Positions 34,166 through 46,782 of a stretch of 64,000 bases of DNA are shown piece after piece (positions within the stretch are counted from its first letter, which is position 1; every line of letters starts with the position of its first letter). This stretch comes from Synanceia verrucosa (Eukaryota; Chordata; Actinopteri; Perciformes; Synanceiidae), in contig CM056552.1 of the NCBI GenBank assembly GCA_029721515.1, forward strand, positions 17,214,001-17,278,000. Reading direction: 5' to 3'. The translations under genes were made by a program, and so were the position numbers. The notes below the pieces were generated by a model. The model had not been told where the DNA came from, searched no databases, and was given only the letters and a program-made list of their open reading frames with translations.

Positions 34166-36059
34166 TCATACAAGTGAAAACAAATTATACTGTGATTGCA
34201 CTTTTATTTTGATTGAATGCACACACGGCCACATCAGCAAGGCCCTCCTCCACATTACAGCCTACAGTTCTTCTGATGTTTCAAACAATAAACCATTGGG
34301 CTGTATATGTAGAGTCGTCTCTGATCTCTGAGGAGCCACACTGCTCTCCTCCAGTACTTCCTCTCTGCTGATGAGCTCCCTCCATAATATATTCTCTGTA
34401 GTTTTGTACCCTAACTGATGTTTAATTATTCCGACACGGTGATTTGGTTGTCGCTCATCAAATATTGAAGAAGAACTGCGGCCCAGGAGGTGCACTGAAA
34501 GACATCGGCTTCACTTTATCCTTAAGTATGACTGGGGCAGGGCGCTGTCTGTGACCGACATCAAAGCAAGTCAACACAAACACAAAGTTGTTTAATGACA
34601 TTTTTTGCTGGAAATAAATGCAATTTCGTCTTTTCCAGTGCTTGCAGGAAGTCTTGTGTTGGAATTAGAAATCTGTTCGTTGACCTCCTACCGTGTAAGA
34701 CGTCTTCTCTGAGCCGTGTCTGAAACCAGTGTGCTTGATGACGATCAAAAAGTGATTACACTAGATCAGCGTTCTGATTACAGCTACCAGCCAGGCGCTG
34801 TCTGCTAATCTGTGGTCTTAATACTGAGACAGGCAAATCTCAGGGCAGCTATCAAGGCTACTTACGGGCCTTAAAAGTTTCTTGACCATTTTGTAAATAT
34901 GTTTCTTAAAAATACACATGGTCAGATGTGAAACCTTTGTGTTAATTCATCTGTTTGTACGACAGGATGTGAGTTGTATCTGGTTCTAGAGACAAAAGAA
35001 GACACTGAGCAGGTGTTCTTTGGATTGTGTTTTTTGGCTGTTGAGTGATCGGCGGACCTGATGGCGGCTCCCCTGCTGATGCATGCTGGGACATCTGAAC
35101 CCCTTAGAGGATAAATCCACAGGTATCATTGTTTTGTAGAGACAAGCTTAAGCATACAGATCGATCTGCATTGTTTGCCCTTTTGTTTGTTTATGTCTTT
35201 ATGTGTCTGTTCAAACACATTTGGGGATTTTTAAGGTTACAGATAAATTGAAGGATTACAGCCTGGTTTATAGGTCCAGGCAGTCCTGTTGCTGTGTAGG
35301 AGCGCTGTCACATCAGTATTTCTAATGGATCTGTCTATGTTTAGCCCTGTAGTCCTGTGTTGTATTAATGTAAACTGAATATCTTTGGGGTTTGGGTTGT
35401 TAATCAGTAATGAAATGGTTGCCTTCTCTGTTGGGCGTAAAACAGCCCTCATCATGTCAACAAGCCTGAAACAGGGCTGCTTTTCCTGGTTTCTATAAAG
35501 TTTGGAACACAGTGTGTGAAGGCAGTAAAACACACTGAATTCATATAAAGTGTCCTTTATGACTCAGGGTTTTTACAGTTTTTACAGTCCTTTTTCTGAC
35601 CACGTGCTGCTGTATCTGTAGCTCATTGCATGTTTCTGAAGCCCGACATCTCGTGCAGACTGTGTCTTTTAGAAGCAGGCCCACCAATCAGAGGCAGTGA
35701 GGTGTTGTGAACAGGAAGTCAGCTCATAGAGTTGTGGCCTGCACTCTGTGTACAGGAAGGCGTTTTGACCGAGGGGGTCATTGTAAAGGTTTTTTTCCTC
35801 ACATTGTTGTGGAACGCACTGAATCAGACTTCTCTGCTCGTGGTTTGGATTCAGCACATGGTTCCTCATGAAATCATCTGAGTATTTGCAGTAAATTATT
35901 ATCAGTTGTTATTTCTCCTCTTGAGAAAAACAGTGCTTCCTGACAGTTTCTTTTTTTTACAGCCTGTAGCCTCTAAAAATATTCACTGTTCATTAAGATT
36001 CATTCATTCATTCATGCTGATGAGCAAAATCCATCTCGGATTAGATGAACACAGCTGTT

Positions 36060-36300
36060 GAACTTCAAAGGCCAATTTCAGCAACATTGACAGTGTTGCT
36101 GAAAGAGTGTTCTTGTACTCGCTGCATAGTGAGGACCAGAAACTGCAGAAACTTTTTGAGGATTAAGACTTGATTTTAGGGTAAGGGTTGGGGTTAGGCA
36201 TTTATTTTTGATGGTTGAGGTTAGGGTAAGGGGTAGGAAATGCATTGTGTCAATGAATGTCCTCACTAAGATAGAAGTACAAGGGTGTGTGTGTGTTTTG
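36060..36300 (+). repeat. interspersed repeat with GGTTAGGGTAAGG-type text
   Basis: AGTGAGGACCAG, then GGTAAGGGTTGGGGTTAGG, then GTCCTCACTAAGATAGAAGT and a GT run form a composite often seen in fish and other vertebrate DNA. The telomere-like GGTTAGGGT parts are coincidental to the repeat. Confidence 0.5.
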
Positions 36301-36449
36301 AAGGCTGGTTTTATGAATTCTCCCTCTGCTGTTTGAGATGGGCGCTTTAATGTCTGGTTTGCTCTGTCTTCCATCTCTGCATGTCTGTGCTCTGCAGCCA
36401 TTGGTCTAAAATCAACTGCACTCTCTGTGCCTGCTTGTGGCTGGTAGTG

Positions 36450-36450
<1 letters not shown>

Positions 36451-36500
<50 letters not shown>
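36451..36500 (+). repeat. (GT)n microsatellite
   Basis: 25 pure TG units. Confidence 0.95.
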
Positions 36501-36502
<2 letters not shown>

Positions 36503-36726
36503 TAACCCTTTTTACACATGCACTCTGTCAACGAATGTTTCTCCCATTAATGATATATTAACTGTGTGACCAGCTGGAGCTTAGTTGTGATGAGCACTGG
36601 TTTGTCTGAAAGCTGACTTTTAGGACTCCTGCAAAGAGGCTGAAGTTTGTTGGTGTCTAAACTGATCAGCACCAGTCCCAGCATTAATTTAACATGACTC
36701 TGATCTGGCACAGATTCTGTATTACT

Positions 36727-37622
36727 CCTTTTCCACTAAATGGAACCTGGTGCTAGTTCTGTGCTGGTAATTAGTTGGTTGAACTTGCGTTCCTCCTGAG
36801 CACCGGCCATTTTTCCACCGGCAAGGAGCCCAGTCAGAGCCACGTCATTACGTCACTGCAAAACGTCAGTACGTCACTGCATTTTTGTTTTCACCCGGCA
36901 AAGCTTTAGCAGTGCGAAATCAAAACAAGACGTAATAAAAAAATCCAGAGCCAACAAACTTAACTGTATGGCGTTATGTTTGTGCCACATTCCTGAGCAA
37001 ACAAAGATTTGAGCGAGCAAATGCATGAGCAGGAAAAACACTGAGACTCAGCGGTGATTATGGCACGAGCAAAAATAACTTTACTAAACACAGAATATAC
37101 ATGTATTTGTGTGCTCAGATCTGCATTTGTTGGCTCAAAATCTGTCTTTATTCACTCAGGAATGTGGCACAAATATAACGCCATATAACTGTTACTGCCT
37201 ACTGTCATAATCGCTTCGAGCGGCGGCTCTGTTGAATACAGATTGTATCACGGCTGCCAGAGAGACGGAGGTCGTCTATTGCCTGGGTACATCCACGATC
37301 ATGGTAGACTGATGGGACACTGTTGTTCTGGATTTCAGTGAGCAACAGTTTGTGCAAAACTTCCGTGTATCCCAGGAGTGCTTTTAATGCAGTTGATTTG
37401 CGATCCGAGCAGTATTTACTCCAGTCTTGTTGGTCACAATAACCCCGTCCCAAACTCCCGATGTAATCGGTGCTTAGCTCGGGACCAGCGAAGACTTGGT
37501 GCTTACCTGGCCCCAGTTTTAAGCACCAGGCACTGGTGCTTAGGCTGTGGAAACACAAAGAACTGGTGCTAAGTCAGGCTCTGGCTCCGAACCAGCCCTG
37601 GAACCACCCTGGTGGAAAAGGG
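36727..37622 (+). mobile_element. larger MITE with CCTTTTCCAC / GTGGAAAAGG ends
   Basis: The left end, CCTTTTCCACTAAATGGAAC, is mirrored by CTGGTGGAAAAGGG at the right. Internal GGTGCT/AGCACC-type motifs recur near both ends (CTGGTGCTAGTTCTGTGCTG; GGCTCCGAACCAGC). A second MITE is inserted inside at 36969. The minus-strand ORF at 37205-37558 is not recognisable. Confidence 0.6.
36969..37183 (+). mobile_element. Tc/mariner-like MITE nested in the element above
   Basis: 29-base terminal inverted repeats (36969-36997 and 37155-37183) differ at one position and begin TGGCGTTAT. A TA dinucleotide lies outside each end (36967-36968 and 37184-37185), the target-site duplication of Tc1/mariner elements. 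It is 215 bp with no coding capacity. Confidence 0.8.
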
Positions 37623-37649
37623 TTATATATGGCCTCCTCTGAAACAATG

Positions 37650-40600
37650 ACACAATCAGTTTTCTACTGCTGTGGGTCAAAGTTAAGTTTGTGCTTTTTT
37701 CAGTCCAGCTATCTAATTTCCTCCACTGAGTTTAAAGGAACACAAGTTTTTTTGATGTGGCTCCACCCACAGATTCTTTTAAAAGGGATTCCTATCATTT
37801 GGAAATAAGTTGTATTTCCATGAACTGCTGATGGCGTATTCATCAAGTATAAGCTGGGATATAATATTTATTGGGGTTGCATTGACTTGCATTATGATGC
37901 ATTGGAGCGCTATTCAAAAAATAATAATTATTATAAAGTTATTATGATTTGTTCAGACATAATGAGTCTTGTTTTTGGTGATAATCTTGTATAAATATAG
38001 TTGATTTAAATGAGCTAGCTTATTTCCTCTTTCACACTGAAATTAATTGACGCAGGATTTTCTCACCCGAGTCGACCTGCCTTGGTTCGGTAGCAGCAGT
38101 CACAGCTCTGACCTCCTGCCGAGAGCTGCTCAAGGTTAAATGCATTTTACTGAATGTAATGAAAAGATAGTGACTAATCAGTCTGTGAAATTGCACAAAT
38201 TCGAGTTCGACAGTAAAATGAACAAAAACCTGGATTTCAATATCAACTGAACAAACAACATTTTTGTTAATAATAATTTCATGTTGTTTCCATTATTTGC
38301 TTCAAATACACAAACAAAATGACAAAATCCCCTCACACTATTTTGTTCATCTAATAATGAGTATTATTGTCCCACCTCCCTCTAATCCTGCTAGTCTGCT
38401 TTTGCATTTATTTCCAGTCATTCCAGTCTGTGGTGTGTTTGAATTATTCTTGGAAAGTTGACAGTAGTGTACGGGCCGAGTGGAGCTGAAGGGAAGTGGT
38501 GCACTATCCTATTTAGAAGATAATAATGGAGTGTGGCATCAAGATGATCCTGCATGTTATTTTGTGCTCAATGAAGCGTTTTCTTTCAGAGCCATAGCTA
38601 ATAATGTCATCATGAAACATGCTCATGATTTTTGTTCCCACTGGGAGTACAGAATAGGAACTGATCACTGAATATATTCAGGTTTATTAGTCCCTGCATG
38701 CAGGGAAACATTGTTCTTATATTAGGTTTAACTGTCCCAGATTCAAATTTAACTAGACTGTTACAACTGCATTAAATCATAAATTCATGTTCCTGAATAA
38801 AGTTTTCATCACATATACGTTAGCAATGTATCTCTTAATAATATTTTTATTCAACCTTTTTATCTGAACTCTGGCAGCTGAGAACAGATAGTGAAGATCC
38901 ACTGTGCTGTTTGCCTTGGCTTCTCTGAAACTAACAGACAGAGACAGATCTTTGTTCTGTAGTGTAGTAAAATGAGGAATCAGCTTGTATAGCTCTAGCT
39001 CTGGCCGTGCTGCAGTTAGTGGGACATTGTAGGCTCACTGCACTCCCATCTTGGTTTGGTAGTGGATTAGAAGTGACACTTACTGCAGGCTGGCTGAGTC
39101 TGAGCCCTGTTTACTCTGACTGGGTCTTAGCCGGGGACTCAAACCATCATTAGGCAGCGTGATGACTCAACAGTGGGACAGAGCTCCAGACAGGGACAGC
39201 GAGAGAAAAGACTAAAGAGGGAAAATGAGTAGGAGGAACATTTTAGAAAAAAAGAAATAAAAACAGAGGATTTTCCTGAATTTGCGTGAGATAGAGTGAA
39301 CCGGATAGCTTGAAGCTGGAGGCCAGGGCGTGCTGCGGTCAACCCCTTTTATAAATAAACAGACAGATTGGTCTAAAATAAACATGAATCGTTCATGTCA
39401 GTGTGGAGCAGATGGACAAATAACCCCACCCAGGCCCAGGACAGGACAACAGGCACTAAACATGGGTTTCTGCTGTTTAGCAGAGAGGCTGCAGGCCAAG
39501 TTTTTCCTGCACTAAGATTGAGGCCTTTTGTAAAACCATCAATGAAAAAAGAAAAAAAGAAGTAGAAAACAGCCGATTCAGACAGTTGGCCCTGACTGAA
39601 GGGCCCGGATTTCTTCAATCTTACTTGATGTAACAGAAAGCAAGAGTTTCATAGTGAAATATAAGCTGTCCTTTAAAAAGTATATCTCAAGGAATAAACA
39701 GGGGCCATCGCACATTAACAGAGATGACAAGCAAATGGAAACTGCACACTGTCATAACAACAAAATAATGAGAGGAATAAACAAGGTTTTAAACATGGCA
39801 TGAATCTTTACTGCAAAGTGTCTGCTGGTGAGAAGAGGTGAATTATTTTTCCTTCAAAGTTAGCTGCAATATCACACCCTAAGACAAGAATACAGATGAC
39901 TGGGAACCTGCAGCGTTTCTGGTTATGTTATCTGGGGACCAGTTTCGCAATAGTGCAGGAGTTCACACATCGCATCCCTCTTTGAGTGTACATGGAAAGG
40001 TCTTAATGTCTGTGCTGAATTATTATGCAAAACATGTGCAAGAGATGGTTGCAAGATGTTGAGGATGCTCTGGGAAGGTTTTGGCCAGTAGTGCATAAAG
40101 GCAGTGTTTTATGAATGGATTCTTGTTTTGGATGCACATTCCTGCCACTGGTTTCATGCTGTTACAGTGATCGAAGAAGCAGAAGACTAAGCTGTTAGTG
40201 ATGCGCAAGTTGGGGTGAGTTTACCAGAGGCAGTTCAAAAAGTGATGTAGCAGCATTTTGATGAAGTTGTTAATGACTAATAATGACAGAAAATATTGAT
40301 GCCCTCTCATCCCTTCTTTCTCAAACAAACACTGGGAGCAGCTTGAGTCCATGTGGTGGTTTCCTGGTTAGTTTTGGTTGATTAACTTGTATTTTTGAGG
40401 GTCGGCATTGCTGTTTTGAAAGTTATTTGCAGTTGCAGCTTCTCAATTTGTGTATATTTTCAGTTTTTTTTCCCAGTCATCTCTGAATAGAAGTTTGCAA
40501 GAAAACTTTGAGCATCTTTGCATCTCTTTTTATTGGCTCGCCAATCCTTCAAGGAAACTGTCACTTTGTGCATGTGCCTGGTAATGTTGCTGCTTTCTTC

Positions 40601-41990
40601 ACCCCAGAGTTGTGGAAGAAGACTGCTGGTCATCTCAGCAGGTTTTGCTGCAGCACCTTGTGTTAAAAAATATGCAGCAGCTGTTTCCATATGAAGCAAA
40701 CCTGGAAATAACACCTACAGGTTGAGGTGGAGGAGGGAATGGGGCTGAGCCTGTAGAAATAGTAAAGACAGGGATAATGGGATAACAATTATCTGTTTGT
40801 GCATCATGAGTTTGACAGAGTTCATCTAACTGCCTGTGCTGTTTTCCCTCTTTGCGATGAGGTGTAATAATGAGTGTATAACAGTTTCTGACCTCATGGC
40901 CTGTCAGAGGTAAATCTTTGGTACACTGCATAATAAAATTGAAGTTGAATTCATTTTAAGGCTTTCACTGGTGACCTCAGTCTCCACCAGCAAAGATAAA
41001 CAAGGAGCTTACGAGGTGTACAGTAAGAGTGCTCTAAATCCTCCAGTTTACACTGTGTCTGCTGGGTAATCTGAGGCTTCAGTCTGACCTGCTGCAGACA
41101 CTGTGGTTGGCTTGTCCCAAGATGGAAAATATCTCATTGTTTATGTCTTAGTTTGGTGTCTCCGCTAAAAATAGAAGATCCAGCGGTAAAATGACTATTT
41201 AGTTAACTGATTGTTATTTCTATACTAAACAAAGAAAAGCATACAAATCATAACCCCTTTTGTTAATTTTTTTGTGCTAGAATTTTAAGAGACTTTACAG
41301 TATTCAAGCAAACTAGGAATTTGTGTTCCCAAAAGAAATATGGTGCTAAATTGAGCCTTGGTTGTTGGAGTTCTGGATGCCTGTTGTGAAAATTTGTCCA
41401 AAATGTGTACAGTCTGTTGCTGTGCTTAATTAATGTGTCATGTGGTTGGTTGTGCTTCTGTGTGAGACTATACATGTTTGTTATTTACATTTTCCCTTTC
41501 TCACGTTATTTTCATCTTGAGCAGATGGACTATTGTGAGTTGAATATGAATCAGCTTGAAGTGAGAGAGAATTGAGGGGGAATTCATCCTCTGAATCCAC
41601 TATGAATGCAAAATAATCTATAGAGAGCCTACATGGTGCATTTGTTGTCTTTTTATTCCTCCTCATTGTACAGCGTAATTTTTATTCACACCACACCAGC
41701 GACAGTGTAGCAGGTCGACAGCATTTCTCATTATTTGATATACAGCATAAATTTGTTTGACCAGTATTTTTTAATATTTCAGTTTGTCTCGTTTCCACCA
41801 CAAGAGCATTTTGTTGCTCCATGATCCAGCTGCCTTGTGACAGTAGGAGCTGTGTTGGATGGCTGTCTAAAGACTGATTGGTGACACCTGCACATGTCCT
41901 TGGATGGGACTGTCATTTAGGTGCATTATGGGACTTAATTAAAATGGAGTGCCAAAATGTTTTGGCTTATTCAGGCTTTTTTCAGTCATT
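37650..41990. other. intronic stretch without recognised genes or full repeats
   Basis: Short ORFs only. None shows splice borders or a known domain. Confidence 0.5.
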
Positions 41991-42026
41991 GAGATGAAGT
42001 ATATTTGGCATAATTTTTCTGTGTTT

Positions 42027-42046
42027 AAAAAAAAAAAAAAAAAAAA
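42027..42046 (+). repeat. (A)n run
   Basis: About 20 A residues just left of the hAT-like remnant. It could be a retroposon tail, but nothing to its left identifies one. Confidence 0.7.
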
Positions 42047-42246
42047 TGAGATTGTTGAGCAGTTATATATAAACCCGCCTGCCAGTCTCGCGTGAGGGCA
42101 TCAATACATACATACGTCTAGTCTGCATAGCTATCTGCCAAAACCGAAGAAGGAGAAGTCTCACATGATCAGCATTTAGTGCTGCTTTCCACCGCTTTCC
42201 AAGGAACAAGACCTCGTGAGATTTTACTGCCAGCAGTCAAACAAAC

Positions 42247-42456
42247 ATGGCGGAAACGAGTCCACCTCTTCAGGCACCGCTGACGAGTTTAAAAGCTGAT
42301 GTTTGGATGCATTTCGCATTTAAGAGGTTGGAAGAGAATGAAGAGTTGGACAAAAACCAAGTAGTTTGCAAAATGTGCAACGGGAAGATAAAATACAGCA
42401 GCAATACGACGAATCTTCACAACCATTTGACGAGACATCACCTGGAAACACAGTAG
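42247..42456 (+). pseudogene. BED-type zinc finger of a hAT transposase (N-terminal fragment)
   Basis: ATG at 42247 opens MAETSPPLQAPLTSLKADVW. The finger follows as VCKMCNGKIKYSSNTTNLHN then HLTRHH, i.e. C-x2-C with the His pair spaced as in BED fingers of ZBED proteins and hAT transposases, where it binds DNA. A stop follows LETQ. The catalytic hATC part is missing, and from about 42540 the sequence becomes hAT-like terminal repeat. It is best seen as a non-autonomous or broken hAT copy. Confidence 0.65.
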
Positions 42457-42469
42457 GCAGACTCGGCAC

Positions 42470-42660
42470 GGCTCAAACAAACCAGCCTGGAGCAGGTATT
42501 GGCACAAAAGTTACCAGCAAACTCTCAACATGCACAGAAAATGACGGAGCATTTATTTTAACTGAAATATCCCTGACTGAATCGATATCGAATTGGAACC
42601 TTGAAATATCAAATAGAATCGATCTGGAAAATCTGAATCGATACCCAGCCCTAGTGGAAA
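42470..42660 (+). mobile_element. hAT-like element, right end
   Basis: AATCGATATCGAATTGG and GAATCGATACCCAGCCCTA form the GGGCTGGGTATCGATTC-type terminus common among teleost hAT elements. Together with the BED ORF it probably forms one element from about 42.1 to 42.66 kb. Confidence 0.55.
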
Positions 42661-42710
42661 CGTGTAAAGATGGCAAATAAGAAATACATTTTGTTTGTTT
42701 ATTGTCATAG

Positions 42711-43040
42711 AAGGCGGCACGGTGGTGTAGTGGTTAGCACTGTCGCCTCACAGCAAGAAGGTACCGGGTTCGAATCCCGGGCCCGGCGCCTTTCTGCATT
42801 CTCTCCGGGTACTCCGGCTTCCTCCCACCATCCAAAAACATGCATGGTGATTAGGTTAATTGGATAATTTAAATTGACCGTAGGTGTGAATGCGAGTGTG
42901 AATGGTTGTCTGTTTCTATGTGCCCTGCGATGAGGTGGCGACTTGTCCAGGGTGTACCCTGCCTTCCGCCCTAAGACAGCTGGGATAGGCTCCAGCCCCC
43001 CCGCGACCCTATGAGGATAAGCGGTAGATAATGGATGGAT
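42711..43040 (+). mobile_element. tRNA-derived SINE, copy 3, with target-site duplication
   Basis: A-box TAGTGGTTAGC at 42728-42738 and a perfect B-box GGTTCGAATCC at 42767-42777. It is flanked by ATTGTCATAG at 42701-42710 and again at 43041-43050, a clear target-site duplication. It lacks an internal block of about 35 bases between CTTTCTGCA and TTCTCTCC that the other copies have. Confidence 0.9.
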
Positions 43041-43092
43041 ATTGTCATAGATGCAATGCTTGCCATGCCATGCCTAAATGTGTGTGTGTGTG

Positions 43093-43248
43093 AATAAAGT
43101 TTGATTGACTGATAGATGATTCTTTAAACACTTAGTGTTATTAGCTATTTAATGACAATGTACGAAAAGTGCCATACAAATAAAGTTTGATTGACTGATA
43201 GATGATTCTTTAAACACTTAGTGTTATTAGCTATTTAATGACAATGTA
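43093..43248 (+). repeat. tandem duplication, period 86
   Basis: 70 bases starting AATAAAGTTTGATTGACTGA at 43093-43162 recur without visible change at 43179-43248. The spacer CGAAAAGTGCCATACA is present once. The unit resembles the tail of a LINE. Confidence 0.9.
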
Positions 43249-44324
43249 AGAAAACAGTCTGCCGTTGACCTGGCTGGATACAACCATGTGGACTGCAGGA
43301 CTGTATGGTCAGCAGGGTTGCAGTGATTAATATGTCGGTCAGTAGGCCCTGCAGGATGAACCCTGGCAGAGATATTTAGATTTGCTGCAAGATTGCTGTC
43401 TTAGTATTTACAAGCTTCAAGTAAACAGCTTATGAGGATGTAAAGTACTGTAGTTTGGGTGATTATGAGCTGAGTGGAGTTTATTTATGTGCATCACTCT
43501 GGGATATTTAATTAATTTTGGGCACAAAAGTGCCAGTGCTTCTTGGCTCAGCTCTGAATGCAGCTGGCCAGTTTTGGCATCCTGTAACACCTTGCTTTTG
43601 CCGACATGCAGCCTGCTGCCTTCCTCTGCCCTGGTTCATTTTGACAGGGGAGACAATGGCCCAGAATCTAGTTGACCTGAGCGCTTTAAATCAAGGCTCC
43701 ACCGGTTGAAATAGATTCTCTCCTCACCAGCACGCCCAGCGCCAACTAGGACAAGTAATCCAGACAGAATAAAAACATCCCCTTAGATGACGCAGAGGGA
43801 GAAAGGGGTGGAGGAGTGATCGACGGAGAGAGTGAGAGGAGCTGGATTATTGACTGGATAGGTGGAGAAGTGGTGCACTGCTGCAACAACAGCTTTTGAC
43901 ATGAGACAAGTTGTCTCATGGGACACTGATTGGAGCAGTACCCTGGAAAGTAAATAACAAAGTTGTTGGAAAAACATTGTTTTGCTTCCATCCATTGCAT
44001 ATTTTATTTTTTTCCCTTACAACGTCCTGTTTATAAATTTGAGCACAGATTCTCTCCTGGATTTGTCTACCAGCATTGAACCTTTATGTCTAAAAAGTTT
44101 CACTGAACTTCTGGCCACATATGTAGTCTTGTTTACGTCTTCTGTGGTCAGATAGTTCCACACTTAAACTTGTTTTAATCTATATTAAAATTAGTTATTT
44201 AGCCTAGATTTTATCAACTACTGTGCTAGTTTTTCTGGTCAAAAGCCAGAGTAAAGATAGTTTTTTTCAGCTGCGGTAAAAAATCAAGAATGAACTCATT
44301 TCTGTATGAATTAAACAAGATTGG

Positions 44325-44480
44325 AATAGACTATTTTTTTTGTATATCCCCCATTGGGGGAAATTCACTCGCTGCAGCTGGGTAAAGAAGTTACAGTAAG
44401 AAACAAACAATGAACAACACCAATGAAATAATAGAATAGTAAGTAATAAATAATAGTGAATATTTACAATATGTGCTAAA
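44325..44480 (-). mobile_element. LINE 3' end, inverted, copy 2
   Basis: CCCCCATTGGGGGAAATTCA, then CGCTGCAGC and AATAATAGAATAG-type text match the copy at 55965-56110. Confidence 0.6.
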
Positions 44481-44630
44481 CAATGAAACGATATTTTAAT
44501 GGCAAATGAAATTAAACAATAAATAAACTATGTTGTACTAACACATCCAGTGTTAGATTAAGAGGAGCTGGTAGGTGCGTTTTGTTGACTTTGGGCAGAG
44601 TCAGGTTAGCGGTTTCAAAACATCTTCCAA

Positions 44631-45081
44631 TAACTCTTTGAGTGCCATTGACGGCCTTTGCTGTCAAAGTGTTTTTTCCAGTGGGTTGTTTTTTCTGCAG
44701 TGGGTCGCTGTCTCCCACAGCCTGTGAATAATTTCCGGGCTTCTGTGATTTGTAGTCGGGACATAAATTAGCTAATATATGCCACAGAGATCAAAGCAGG
44801 AAGTGGAGACGATTATGTTTAGAGAGCAAAATGGATGGATTCTGGGCAAAAAAAAGTGATGATTTTGTTGACCTCTGCTCTCCTCCAGATAACACAAGAA
44901 TGGAAAAAGGTAAAAACAAACTTTTTTTCATGATGAAATAGAGAGTCTCTTCTTTCATTTGAGCTATTCAAATTCAGAGACGTGGTACAATATATTCTCT
45001 TAAAATATGACTCAAAATGGGCAAAAACACTGGCACAAGGCACTTTCTGTTGTAAAAAAACAGCTGGCACTCAAAGAGTTA
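44631..45081 (+). mobile_element. piggyBac-like MITE, copy B
   Basis: The 17-base ends TAACTCTTTGAGTGCCA (44631-44647) and TGGCACTCAAAGAGTTA (45065-45081) are perfect inverted repeats. TTAA overlaps the right border; the left has one changed base. It is 451 bp without coding capacity, homologous by eye to copy A (CCACAGAGATCAA..GCAGGAAGTGGAGACGATT shared). Confidence 0.8.
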
Positions 45082-46782
45082 AGATCTGACTCTTTGAGCC
45101 CAAATGTGTGTTCATGTGTGTTCAGAGGAGATGTGGCTCACTGAAGATTGCCCTGTTTTCACTTTGTTTGTTTACGTACAGCAGCAGCTGCTACTCTGCT
45201 TTTTCCATCCACTCACCTGCTCTCCTCTGCTGCTGAATTAGGTTTTCTTTATATTCTGTTTTTGCTAAATGAAATGAAGCCCAGAGAGACGTCCATAACA
45301 TCACAGGAGAGAAAATCAAATCAAAAAACATGTCTGTAAGAAATGTAACAATGTTCAAATAGTACAAAAGTTGGAAAAAAAATAAAAAGTTGGTATTTTC
45401 ATAAAATCCCTGTTTTGTCTCTGACAGAAGTGACTTCAGTGACTCGTCTGAAATGGCTAGAGGTCTTGTTGTGGTTAATGGCTGCGGTTGTCAGAGAGGT
45501 CAAAAGTCAAATCTCAGTGCAGCAGTCAAAACCAACTGCTTCCTGTTTTAATGGCCATGTGCTGTGTCATTAGCCTTTTGTGCAGCGTTTCCTCGACACC
45601 GACTCCGAGCTAAAATTAATTGCTAGTGAATGATAATTAGGACCTTTGGGTAAAACTGCAGCTCTAAAATTTGTGTCTGCAGTGAAATATGTTTAAGAAT
45701 CGTCGTTACTGTCTGATCACTGGCAGATAATTCAGGTTTATTACAGCTTGGGACTCCTTTAGCATCATTTCAGGCTTTGGGTTTTAGTGGTTTAGCCGAA
45801 CGCATTGCAGCCTCGTCAGATCTGACTCGTAAAAAGTCACTGGCTTGGGAAATGACTATGTCCTGATGAGCCTAAGTGTAACACTCTGAACATTAACACT
45901 ATTTCTGTGTGCTACATGCTTTAAGCACCTATTAGCACGTGAGAAATGCCTCACACTGTCCAGCCTTTTCTGGTATGCAAAGAGTGGGTGATGCATTGAT
46001 TTCTCTTTGTGTCTGATATATCAGCTGACAGCTGTCTCATTTTCACCAGTGACAGACACAGCGTGCTGAAAATTAGTGCACAGCTTGATAATATGGATTT
46101 GTTTTTGTTTCTCATGACCTTAACTCTTTGGTAAGGTCCAATTATAAAACCAGAACAGGCTGTCACTTTGTAAAAGCCTTTATATTTCAGCTAAATCATG
46201 AGAAGAGAAGTTATTTCATTCCAAGAGGCCATATTGCCTTATTAAACACTGCAGTACTCGTTGAAAACCTCTTCAGAACAGAATGCTTTGCCTGTGGTGT
46301 TGCTGCTCTGGTTCATGGGTAAAAAAAACCTTAGACATTATCAGTAGGTGAGATGGGCAACTGCCTAGGGCCCCAAACAGCTATAGATTTATTATAAGGT
46401 TTAGATATGGCAGATATTGAATTATGTTACGACGCAAACTCATTCGTGGTTAAAGAGCTAGATGGTGTTTGCCAGAGGCCCAAAACGCTAAATCCACCTC
46501 CATTTGTAGGATGAGAAACATCATGGGTGAAATACAGGTTACAGGAAAATACTAGGTTGAGTTAATTTTTGAGTTATTGAGTTAAATAGAAGCATTAGTT
46601 GATTGTTTTGACGTAACGACGAGGCTATAAAGTAAAACAAGTTTAATTAGATGAGGTATTTTGCTGGTGGTAACACTATTAGTGTTGACACTGGGGAAAT
46701 ACAGTCCGGTTTGATTCTGCTTCCATTTGTCCAGCTGCTCATGTTGACTCCAGGGAAGTGAAGAAAAGTCGATTGTTGAGAT

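Noticed and set aside
36170..36240. Telomere-like GGTTAGGG text (interstitial telomere)
   Set aside because: The units are irregular and embedded in a common interspersed repeat, not tandem TTAGGG.
37205..37558. Minus ORF of 117 codons inside the MITE
   Set aside because: It lies within a non-autonomous element and shows no recognisable transposase motif.
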